Assembly: GCA_019279435.1 (NCBI GenBank)
Contig: JAAALK010000288.1
Location: forward strand, 49,977,742-50,041,741
From: Zizania palustris
Taxonomy: Eukaryota > Streptophyta > Magnoliopsida > Poales > Poaceae
DNA: 64,000 nt
Reading direction: 5' to 3'
Of this stretch, positions 55,395 to 64,000 are shown one piece after another (the stretch's first letter is position 1; every line of letters begins with the position of its first letter). The position numbers were made by a program, and so were the translations under genes. The notes beneath the pieces are model-generated. The model did no database searches, was not told where the DNA came from, and saw only the letters and a list, made by a program, of their open reading frames with translations.

Positions 55395-56358
55395 TGATGT
55401 GCACACGCCTAGGCAGCACGTGTAGCAAGTTGTTGTGGCCCGATCTTCTCGTAGGATCTGCGAACTTGATAAATTGTCGCTGCGTGACCTGATGAAGAGG
55501 CAGCGCACCGCGAGGCTGTCCACGCGACGAACTACCGAGACAATCACCCTTCCACGTATCGACGAAACAGCCCACGCAATCACGCCCTATAGACGTGAAG
55601 GCACGAACTGGGTGAACCGCAGTTCGGCGTTCTACAACTCCCTCAGGAATCGAAAGAACAAATGTTGCAAGCCTCTCAAGACTCACGCATAAACAAAACT
55701 CCACGAGTTTGTGTATTCTGAATTCAATAAAACAAGATCTGTCTTTTCATTGTTTAGTACAAGATATATATAGGGATAGGGGCGTTCAGCTTTGAGTAAA
55801 TGGCTGCATGCACATGCTCTAATGGATTTCGTGGCTGGTTCGCGCGTCCTTTCAGCTTCTGGCAGCAGTTACTAAAATGAGTATAACTCCTTATTAAGAC
55901 ATCGAAATAATGGACCGTTTGATGGGCTGGAAAGTAGACTTGAAGACGCTTCCATCCACTTATAGAACACCATCTAACTCCTTGTATTATGTCCGTAGTG
56001 ATGCTTGGAATTCGTACCATGTGTCAGTCATCTAGCTTCTGGTTGCATTCCCATGCTAAGGTGATGAACCACCATTTTATTCATGCACACCATAGGCATC
56101 TTGGTTCAGATGTCCAGAGGCTTGAAACCATCTTGATCCCATGCTGGTTCATACACTCCATCATTCCTAAGGACATTGAAACAAGAACTCAAAAGCATAG
56201 GCTCATTCAACATAGACTGATTATTAAACATAAGGTTAGCGTTCACCTGAGAATGAATTTCCTTCTGCAATTGTTTAGCTCTACTCCTTGTAATTGGACC
56301 AGCTATCTCAAGTGGAGTTTCATTTGCAGATGAGTGAATGCTAGGTATGTCCTCATTA
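55395..56358 (-). repeat. 5' LTR of the chromovirus-like element
   Basis: 964 bp, the same as the LTR at 48705 except for one base noticed at about 55989 (A here, C at 49299). Confidence 0.95.
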
Positions 56359-56363
56359 GAAAG

Positions 56364-56765
56364 GATAATAACTTAGAATAGTTCGAAAGTGTGTATTGAA
56401 TAACTTGTATTCGGTCCCTATTACAGGGTGAAATGGGGGGTATTTATAGGCCCAAATATTAAGGAAAAGACCTATTTACCCCTGTATTACAACCGACATA
56501 GTGGAAACTATTTGGCTCCCTTAATAGGGCTAAAATGGTAAAAGATTAATCTAATTAGAAAGAAGATAAGTCTTCCATCTTAGCTGGCAGAAAAGATCTT
56601 GAAAAGCCTTAGTTCGAAGATGTACTCCGAACCAACGCCTATCTTCGTACTTCGAGCTTGACTCCGGGTATCTTCGAAGATGAACGTCTGGGAACCTTCG
56701 AATCCGCTATCTGCCTTTATGCTGTTTCGGCAATAACCCCGAAGATGAGATATTTTCCCCCAACA
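56364..56765 (-). repeat. 5' (right) LTR of Tat copy 3, right piece
   Basis: Continues the LTR from GATAATAACTTAG to TTTTCCCCCAACA. The minus-strand TATA box is the complement of GGTATTTATAGG near 56440. It retains the 48 bp deleted in the left LTR. Confidence 0.9.
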
Positions 56766-56784
56766 TCCGGATACCTTAGCATCC

Positions 56785-57080
56785 AAAACAATTGGTCACT
56801 TTGGACTCTTTTTATAGAATTTCGAAGCTATCAGCTCAAAATCTATTTTGTTTGGTCTCCTTCGGCTCTTTTTGCGAATGCTATCAAACCAGTGGTTCGG
56901 AATTCGCATGGTGGTCTCCTTGGACTCTTTTTACGGATGCTTTCAAGCCGGAGCTTGGAATCCTCATCATTTGGTCTCCTTGGACTCATTTTACGGATGC
57001 TTTCAAGCCGGTGGCTTGGAATATGTTTTTCTGTGACTTTCCCACCTCGTCAGAAGCTTCGAACCAGTGGTTCGAAGTCC
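56785..57080 (-). repeat. About 60-bp tandem repeat of Tat copy 2
   Basis: Four to five imperfect units, each with 'ggactctttttacggatgct' and CAAGCCGGTGGCTTGGA-like sequence. Related in length and wording to the arrays at 29178 and 48230 but distinct in sequence. It lies between the pol end and the antisense gene once copy 3 is removed. Confidence 0.8.
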
Positions 57081-57236
57081 GCAAAATTGGTTCAGATGAA
57101 TGACACTTCCCTCACAACCAACTTCGTTCTTCCAGTGCGTCCACTAGAAGTAGGAAGTGTTTGAAAGGTAAGCATTATCTGAACCATGGACTTTATTAAT
57201 TCAGAAAGTATTTACAAATGATTACAATTAGCCCCT

Positions 57237-60200
57237 ATGCGAAATATCGCTTTAAGTGCTTCACATGCTAGGCATGCTTCAACTCTTCACCTTCTAAATT
57301 AGCTAGCTTAAAAGAACCAGGGCATTTTGAATGAAGAATAATATATGGACCTTCCCACTTATTTCCTAATTTCCCTGGTGCTATAATGCTTCGCAAAACT
57401 AGATGACCTGGCTTAAGTTTGTTAAGATTAACCTTTGGGTCAAACCAAGTCTTCATTTGCTGCTGGTATTTCGACAAATTGGTGACAGCTCGAAGTCTTG
57501 TTTCTTCTGTCAAATCAAGCGAAGCTTGACTTTATCCTTCTATTTCAGGTTCGGTGCTGCGAAGAGATCCTCCTTTAAGCTCCATTGGCGTCATAGCTTC
57601 ATCTCCGAATAATAGTCTGAAAGGAGTAAAACGTGTGGACCTTGTTTGAGTGGTCCGAATGGATCATAAAATCTTCGGGAGCTCGTCGGTCCACAACCCC
57701 TTTTCCAACCCCACTATTCTTCGATTCAACCCTGACAAGATATTACCATTGGCCCTTTCGACAGCTCTGTTAGACTGAGGATGGCATACAGCAGCAAAGC
57801 ATATTTGTATGCCAAGATCTTCGCAAAACTTCGTGAAGGCCTCTGCATCAAACTGTGTCCCATTGTCAACTGTTAGCTGCCGAGGCACTCCAAACCTGCA
57901 TATAATACTTTTCAGAAATTTTTTTGTACATTATTCGAAGTGATAGCTATGAGGGGTTCTGCTTCGACCCACTTGGAAAAAATACTCAATTGCTACCACT
58001 GCGAATTTCAGATTTCGTTTTGCTACTAGGAAGGGGCCAATAAGATCCATGCCCCATCTGGCCATGGGCCAGACTGGAGAAATGACTTGAAAAGTTGTTG
58101 GCGGACAATGACTTCTTCTTCCCATCCATTGACAGCCTTGGCATGTGCGAACTAAGCTCTCCGCATTAGCTACTATTGTAGGCCAATAAAGCCCCTGACG
58201 AAGTGTTTTTCCTGCCAGAGCTCAAGGGGCCAGATGGATACCACAAAGGCCTTCATGAATTTCTCTGAGCATCTCTTGACCTGTTGCTTGAGATATACAT
58301 CGGAGCAGAGGGGAACATACTCCGACCTTGTAGAGAATACCATTGATTATATGATAATTTTGAATTCTGAGCTTCAACCTCGAAAGTTGTGGTCCTTTAG
58401 GCAAATTTGCTTCACCTTGCAACAACTCCATAATTGAACTTCGCCAATCAGTGCTTGGGATGCAAAGAACTTCCGCAGAAGGGATCGGTGGCACCGAAGG
58501 TGAAGTAAGCTCTTCGTAAAAGGCTCCTTATGGAATGTCCATAGCTCCAGCTGCAACTTTTGCTAAGGTATCGGTTTGCATATTTTCAACTCTTGGTATA
58601 CTTCGGATGGAAATCCCTTTAAATGCTGCTTCAATCTTATGGACCTCTTCCAAATATTTTGCAAGCTGTGGGTTACGAACTTGAAAACTTTTATCAACGT
58701 GCCCTGCTACAATTTGAGAATCTATTTTAATAACAACTCTTGTAGCTCCCAAAGCACGCGCCTTTCGAAGTCCTAACAAAATTCCTTCATACTCCTCTGT
58801 ATTATTGGTGGACTTAAAGTTGAGCCTTGCGGAGTACTTTGCTCTTTGCCCTGAAGGAAAAATTATTACTGCTCCGATGCCTGCTCCAGACGCTTGGAAA
58901 GCTCCGTAAGAGTATATAGTCCAAATTCCTTCATTTGACTTCTCCGGAGCCCATACTGTGGATGGAGTCCACTCTGCCACAAAATCTGCCACCACCTGTG
59001 ATTTGATCGCTGTCCTTGCCACGAAGGAGATGCCGAAGGGTGCTAGTTCAATAGCCCATTTTCCAATTCTTCCTGTAGAATCTTTGCTTCGGAGCATAAC
59101 TCCTAAGGGATACGAAGTTGGTACAATCACATTATGTGCTAGAAAATAATGCCTCAATTTCCTCGAAGCCATTATCAGAGCATAAGTAAACTTTTCAAGC
59201 TCAGAATATCTTGTTTGCTCTAGACAATGCTTCGGATACAAAATAGACTGGATTATGTACCAACTTCCCATTGAAATCAACTTCTCTGACAAGGACGACA
59301 CTGACAGCGGAGCCAGTAGCTGCAAGGTAAAGGAGTAGGGTTTCATCCGTAACGGGCACCGTGAGTGTAGCGTGGTTACTGAGATAACTTTTAATATCAT
59401 CAAAGCTCTTTTGACACTCTGGTGTCCATGCAAAATCTTCGGACCCTTTCAATGCTTTGAAAATGGGCAAACTTTTCTCCGCAGACCTTGCTAGAAACCT
59501 GCTAAGTGCTGCTAGGTGGCCAGTTAGCTTTTGCACTTCCTTTAAATTTATTGGAGGAGCCATCCTTTGTAATGCGGTTATTTGAGTAGGTCTAGCTTCG
59601 ATCCCTCTACTCGAAACTAGATACCCTAACAATTTTCTAGCCTGAGCCCCGAAGATATATGGGTTGAGACGGACCCCACATGCCCGAAGGCTATCGAATG
59701 TTTCTGCTAAGTCTAGGCTATGTTGGTGCTTTAAAGCACTCTTTATTACAATATCATCCATATAGGCTTCTACATTGCGGCCTATTTGATGACTTAGAGC
59801 TTTAGAAATTAACCTCGAAAAAGTTGCCCCGACATTTCTTACACTGATAGGCATTCTTACATAGCAAAAGACTCCTGAAGGAGTTACAAAGCTTGTTTTG
59901 ATTTCATCTTCGTGCTTTAATCAGATTTGATGATAGCCAGAATACGCGTCGAGGAAGCTTAATAACTCAGAACCAGCAGTGGAGTCAACTAATTGATCAA
60001 TTCGGGGCATGGGATAGGGGTCACGGGGGCATGCTTTATTCAAGGATGTAAAATCAATACACATGCGCCACTTCCCGGAGGATTTCTTTCTGATGAATAC
60101 TGGGTTGGCTAACCACTCCGTATGAGCTACTTCTCTGATAATCCCAGCCTTCAGTAACTTTTCCACCTCTACTTTAGCAAGGATGGCCCTCTCCATAGAT

Positions 60201-60835
60201 AACTTCCGAAGTCCTTGACAAACTGGTCGAACCTTCGGGTTCACAAGCAAACCATGCTCAATGATATCTCGACTGACTCCGATGATGTCTTCATCAGACC
60301 AGGCAAAAACATCCATATTTTCTTCAACTACCTTTTCTAACGAAGTAGAAATTTCTGGAGACAAATCTTTGCCGAACTGAAAAGGGTAGTCTTTGTCGTC
60401 CTTGACAATAACCTTCGTTATAATTTCTCCGTCGAGGCTAGGTCTTGGGAAGGACTTCTTCGAAGGGTTGCCTGGTGCGGGGATATCCTCCGGATTATCT
60501 TGTACATTGTTCACTTGTCTCGGGTCGAGAGGGAGGCCATGACCATATTCTGCTCTTCTTGTAGTGGCTTGATCTCCGAAGATAGTGAGTACTCCCGCTT
60601 GCGTGGGCATCTTCATACATAAATAACTATGATGCGCCATGGCTCCGAACTGATTTAACATGCCCCTCCCGAAGATAACATTATATGCATAAGGCGCATC
60701 TACAACATCAAAAATCACCTCCTCCGTCCTTGCCAGTAGGCCCTCTCCGAAAGCAACCTCCAGACCTATCTGGCCGAGGGCTTCAAGAGGGGGTCCTGCG
60801 AAGCCTTGCAAGGGACGAGCTATAGGGAGGAGGTG
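57237..60835 (-). pseudogene. pol: Pol of Tat copy 2: protease end, RT, two RNase H-type regions, integrase
   Basis: Coding enters from the right, where copia 2 has cut it inside the protease (AYNVIFGRGMLNQF). RT follows: FIRKKSSGKWRMCIDFTSLN, 'PYPMPRIDQLVDSTAG' and FLDAYSGYHQ, a stop near 59921, then YMDDIVIKS. Next come the usual RNase H region (AWTPECQKSFDDIK, then the normal activity block) and, at 58528-59000, a second RNase H-like region (YSYGAFQASGAGIGAVI, NTEEYEGILLGLRKARALGA, KVAAGAMDIP). A double RNase H is characteristic of Tat-lineage elements. The integrase parts are H/C residues, CQGCQ, MDLIGPF, TVDNGTQFDAEAF and 'CHPQSNRAVERANGNILSGL'. The last block is WEGPYIILHSKCPGSFKLANL, ending near 57237. 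Several stops and frame changes make it non-functional. Gag lies beyond the window. Confidence 0.9.
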
Positions 60836-62802
60836 TGAGAAACCAAGGGTTGGTTTTGGTGTTTGTGATGAGTGATTGACAGGCTTTTACCCTCTGGTTC
60901 GAAGGGGTACCTCCGAAGGGGGTTCGGAGGTTGGAACTCCGAAGGTGTTCGGAGGTGGTCTCTCCGAAGGGTTCGGTGGTTTGGTTGCTGCAGCTGTTGC
61001 AGCGGAGTGTGCGTGTCGGAGGGGTCCGACAGTACACGATGACTGGGTTTGTACCGAAGGCTTCGGTACACCGGAGTGTGTGCCAGAGGTTGCTAACCCG
61101 GAGAGGTCTCCGGAGTACTAGATACACTTGTCTGCCTGTCTGTGGTGCGCAGGGACCTCGGAGGCGACGGACAGGTTCGTAGCAGGTGAACTTGGGTCGA
61201 GCGGGAGGCTTGATGCCAGGGGAGCGGGGAGCTCCGTCACGGTGGCTGCGAAGGGGTCTGGGTCAGACCTCGAGTCGAGGCGTGCCAGGAGAAGGCAATA
61301 AGTGCGGAGCGTGGCTCCGGGTGAAGGTGCTCTGAGACAAAGTCCTCGGAGGTGAGGCACTTCGAAGGGTACTCCGGATGGAGTGACTTTGGAGTATGGT
61401 GGATCAAGTCCTCTGCGGAGGCAAGGCGTTCGAAGTGTGCTCCAGAGGGAGACATTCGAAGGTATCCGACGAAGGTCTCAGAAGTCGAGGTGCATCGAAG
61501 GCATGGTCCGGGTGAGGCTCGTCGACGAGTGTGCTCGGAGAGAGACACTGCGACGAAGTGCTCATGGAATGCTTCGTGCGAAGGCCTTGGACGAGGGAGG
61601 GACTTCGAAGGGTGGTACTCCGAAGGTGGCGCTTCAGAGTGTGGTTGTCTTGTGGTACTTCGGCCTGCATGGCTTCGGTACACGGACTGACGGAGTTCGA
61701 GCTGGGCGAAGCTGCTAAGCCGTGGTGGTCCACTCCGGAGGTGTTGGTGCGAAGGCCCAAGGGCTTTGACGGCTTCGGCTCAAAACCGTCACTGTATCGA
61801 AGGCTGACTTCGGTGAAGTGAAGGCCATCAGGCTCAAGGCTTCTCACCGAAGCTACCGCACCACTCGCGTGCGAAGGGGGGCTTCAGAAAGGTCAAAGGC
61901 TGTAAGTCTGACAGTGTCTGCTCTGCAAAAAGCTGGCGCTGTTCCCTCTGCAAAGCTGACAGAGAAGCCTCCAATAAAGTTGACTACCTTTTGTACCCCT
62001 CAGTTCTCTAGAGACAAAACCAATGTAAACCCTAGGGGTAAAGTAGTCAATTCCTTTGGGTGAATAGTGGCTATAAATATGGGGGCCTGGTAGGTAACAT
62101 TTAACACTTTGAGCATTTACTGTTGAGCTCCTGTACCAGCCACCACTTCTTTGTATTCATCCAGAGTTCATTTTCATTGTGTTCCTTGTTCAAGCGGCGA
62201 AGCCCTGCTTCTTTGTTGTCTTTCTGCTTGAGCTTGTTTGCATACCTCGCTAGTTTTAGTGCACCGAAGCCTGTCTAGGCGAAGTGTGTTTTGTGCAAAG
62301 TGTGCTTTTCAGTGTGCGTTCATTCTGCGTAACAGGAGGCGAGACCTCGCTGCTTACTAGCGAAGCCCTGATCGAAGCCCGTGTTTTTATCGTGTCTAAG
62401 ACCTTAGCGAAGTCTGTTAGTGTGCCATTAGACCTTGGTGTACGAATCCCAGCACCAGTTGCTGTCGCTATGTATTTTGGTCGAAGTCCTCAGAGGGTAG
62501 TCCGCTCTTGCGAAGGGTGAAGTGCGAAGCCTGCTCGAAGCACCTTGAGTGCGGAGCCTGCACTGACTTAGCAGAATAGATTTTCGAGGGTTGTGAGTTG
62601 GAGCAAAGTCTTCTTGGCTTCGAACTTTTGCTCCTTGCGAAGCCTGTGTGCGGAGCTGTCAAACACCTCCGAACCAGTACTTCAAAGGTAGTGTTCGAAG
62701 CCTGTTCCGCAGTAGACTGTTTTAAAACAGAAGGCTAGTTTTTAGCCCGAAATTTTAAAAGCTCCCATTCACCCCCCTCTGGTCGTCGTTTCCGGTCCAA
62801 CA
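60836..62802 (+). repeat. 5' LTR of copia 2
   Basis: 1,967 bp, TGAGAAACCAAGGGTTGG...TTTCCGGTCCAACA, collinear with the 1,983-bp copia 1 LTRs. TATA box CTATAAATATGGGG near 62072. Confidence 0.9.
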
Positions 62803-62803
62803 A

Positions 62804-62821
62804 TTGGTATCAGAGCAGGTT
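62804..62821 (+). other. Primer binding site of copia 2
   Basis: TTGGTATCAGAGCAGGTT, identical to copia 1. Confidence 0.9.
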
Positions 62822-62866
62822 AAGATCACCAGTTGACCTTAACCGATTTTGTGATCTGTTGGCGAC

Positions 62867-64000
62867 ATGGACAGAGCTAGTAAAATTCCTCTGTTCGATG
62901 GGACTGATTTTGCATACTGGAAGGTGCGCATGGAGGCTTACTTGTTAAGCCAAGGAAATGCAATTTGGGAGATTGTGGATTCACAATACTCCATCCCTGA
63001 GACTCGCACCTCTCAAACAGAGAAAGATCAGTATAATGCCAACTCCAAGGCAAGAAATATACTGTTCATTGGTTTGAGTAGAAGTGAGTTCGATAGGGTG
63101 CAGCACCTTAGGACTGCTAGGGAAATTTGGACAACACTCACTATTTTTCATGAGGGCTCTACACAGATTAAGGCCAGGCGCCAAAGCACATACAATCAAC
63201 AGTATCAGCTGTTTGTGCAGGCACCTGGTGAATCTATAGATGCCATGTTTTCTCGCTTTGATGCGATAGTGAGTAACTTGCGATCTAACGGGACGCTTGC
63301 TTACAATGATCATGACAGGGCTATCAAGCTTCTCTATGCTCTTGACCGTAGCATATGGGAAGTGAAGATATCCAGCATTGAGGAGTCTGCAGGTTATTAC
63401 ACATTGACCTGTGATGAGCTCTTCAGCAAGCTGAAGTCCACAGAGATTGCCAAGGCATCTCTTGCAGTGCACAGAAGCTCTTTGCCACAGCCATTGGCAT
63501 TGGTTTCTAGCACTAGCCGTGGCACCACTGCAGAACCAAGCACATATGGCACTTGTGTTCTTGCAGATGGTTTTGCTTTGTCCTCTCTGGTCTCTGTCAC
63601 AAAGGAGCAGGTGGACACTCTAGATGATGATGAGCTTGCTCTCATTGCCCGGAGGTTCACTCGTTTTTATCATGAGAGACGGGATCAGAGGAGAAGTGGT
63701 TTTAGTGGTTGCTTTGAGTGTGGCGACACCTCTCATATTAAGGCCAACTGCCCCAAGCTCAAGAAGAGAGATGAGAGTGAGCGCCCTAAATACCACAAAA
63801 AGGAGATGAAGCCCTTTGTGAAGGGCAAGCGCGGCAAGGTGGCTAAAAGAGTAGCCAAAGCCGCTTCCAGAGCATTTGTTGCTGCTCTCAGCAACATCGA
63901 CACTTCCTCAACTGAGGAGTCGAGCTCTGAGGAGGAGGAGTCCCCAAAGAAGGAGGACAAGAAGGACAAGAAGGGACGAGACTTCACCGGCCTCTGCTTC
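62867..64000 (+). CDS. gag: Copia 2 Gag, partial
   Basis: Open for 378 codons from ATG 62867 (MDRASKIPLFDGTDFAYWKV) to the window edge with no stop. It has the same UBN2 blocks as copia 1 Gag, with few substitutions in the aligned part (for example Thr to Ser in the N-terminal third, His to Tyr before the knuckle). The zinc knuckle is CFECGDTSHIKANC, followed by the Lys-rich region, the Ser/Glu acidic stretch and the start of TGLCF. Truncation is due to the window only. The similarity with copia 1, much higher than between their LTRs, fits protein-level constraint. Confidence 0.95.
   Translation, partial: MDRASKIPLFDGTDFAYWKVRMEAYLLSQGNAIWEIVDSQYSIPETRTSQTEKDQYNANSKARNILFIGLSRSEFDRVQHLRTAREIWTTLTIFHEGSTQIKARRQSTYNQQYQLFVQAPGESIDAMFSRFDAIVSNLRSNGTLAYNDHDRAIKLLYALDRSIWEVKISSIEESAGYYTLTCDELFSKLKSTEIAKASLAVHRSSLPQPLALVSSTSRGTTAEPSTYGTCVLADGFALSSLVSVTKEQVDTLDDDELALIARRFTRFYHERRDQRRSGFSGCFECGDTSHIKANCPKLKKRDESERPKYHKKEMKPFVKGKRGKVAKRVAKAASRAFVAALSNIDTSSTEESSSEEEESPKKEDKKDKKGRDFTGLCF

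Larger units (their letters stand above)
48705..56358 (-). mobile_element. Chromovirus-like Ty3/gypsy element, very recent insertion
   Basis: 7,654 bp, LTRs 48705-49668 and 55395-56358 (both 964 bp), target duplication GAAAG (48700-48704, 56359-56363). I can find one difference between the LTRs. Primer site of the initiator-Met type, gag with zinc knuckle, D-G-G protease, YFDD reverse transcriptase, RNase H and integrase, in the order RT-RH-IN. The reading frames carry about five frame changes despite the fresh LTRs. In minus orientation the LTR begins TAATGAGG and ends ACATCA, so the usual TG start is missing. Pol coding enters the 3' LTR, as in CRM-type chromoviruses; I see no classical chromodomain. 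Confidence 0.95.
43313..56765 (-). mobile_element. Short Tat derivative, copy 3: LTR, antisense gene, primer site, LTR
   Basis: Flanked by TCCGG on both sides (43308-43312, 56766-56770). Left LTR 43313-43759; right LTR 48612-48704 plus 56364-56765, split by a chromovirus-like element. Between the LTRs are only the antisense gene (44214-47788), a 61-bp tandem repeat and, next to the right LTR, the minus-strand primer site. Gag and pol are absent. Without the nested element its length is about 5.8 kb. It is a non-autonomous deletion derivative that still has all sequences needed in cis for retrotransposition plus the antisense gene. Confidence 0.9.
31002..64000 (-). mobile_element. Tat-type gypsy element, copy 2 (autonomous type), heavily nested
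   Basis: A minus-strand element running past the window end. From left: 3' LTR (31002-31494), antisense gene (31924-31996 and 39367-43009), flank with MITE, then after the insertion of copy 3 (target duplication TCCGG at 43308-43312 and 56766-56770) a tandem repeat (56785-57080) and pol (57237-60835). The insertions inside it are the gag-only copia (31997-39366), Tat copy 3 (43313-56765) and copia 2 (from 60836). Gag, primer site and 5' LTR are beyond 64000. Removing the insertions restores one continuous element order, which is the evidence for this reading. Confidence 0.85.
60836..64000 (+). mobile_element. Copia 2 (same family as copia 1), cut by window end
   Basis: 5' LTR 60836-62802, primer site at 62804, open gag from 62867 to the window end. 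Inserted in the protease region of Tat copy 2; the left flank AGGTG (60831-60835) is the expected target duplication but its mate is not in the window. The LTR differs from copia 1 by numerous substitutions and indels, while gag is nearly the same, so it is a sister copy from an earlier or separate subfamily burst. Confidence 0.9.

Overview
This is nuclear DNA from a plant, most likely a grass or another monocot with a large repeat-rich genome. It contains no intact cellular gene, rRNA or tRNA. Nearly every base belongs to transposable elements: Ty3/gypsy elements of the Tat type and of a chromovirus-like type, Ty1/copia elements of the SIRE/Maximus type, one CACTA (En/Spm) DNA transposon and one tiny MITE. 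The only host-derived coding sequence I recognise is a broken piece of a single-Myb-histone/telomere-repeat-binding (SMH/TRB) gene at about 12.8-13.5 kb.

Layout. 0-1.85 kb: remnants of an unknown LTR and of a + strand Tat element (LTR end, primer binding site, gag). 1.85-5.9 kb: a decayed gypsy element (LTR, primer binding site, gag, protease). 5.86-7.2 kb: a gypsy RT/RNase H scrap and an unidentified AT-rich ORF. 7.2-11.9 kb: a CACTA element with TNP2-type and Transposase_24-type coding remnants, 67-bp subterminal repeats and one terminal CACTA motif. 12.09-12.61 kb: a Tat solo LTR. 12.8-13.5 kb: SMH/TRB pseudogene.

13.6 kb to the end is one nested stack. Tat copy 1 (13600 to 29679, right end outside the window) contains a nearly pristine copia element (16613-27443) and a second copia LTR (29680-31001). 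That LTR is split by Tat copy 2 (31002 to beyond 64000). Tat copy 2 contains a gag-only copia element (31997-39366), a 75-bp MITE (43180-43254), a short Tat derivative, copy 3 (43313-56765), and another copia (60836 to beyond the end). Copy 3 itself carries a chromovirus-like gypsy element (48705-56358) in its right LTR. Target site duplications (GTATG, TCCGG, GAAAG and an imperfect GGCAG/GGTAG) fix the order: five levels on the deepest path.

The most interesting recurring object is a spliced gene on the + strand, antisense to its host Tat elements, present in all three copies (14.6-28.9, 31.9-43.0 and 44.2-47.8 kb). It has its own TATA box 100-130 bp before the start codon, about five exons with conserved splice positions, a Transposase_28-like N-terminal region, a PKKRK nuclear localisation signal, a coiled coil and a conserved C-terminal exon. 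In Tat copy 3 gag-pol is gone but this antisense gene, both LTRs and the primer binding site remain. A family of 58-61 bp tandem repeats lies next to it in every copy. Extra antisense ORFs of this sort are known from Tat-lineage elements; the internal promoter, the intron pattern and the gag-pol-free derivative are the points worth pursuing here.
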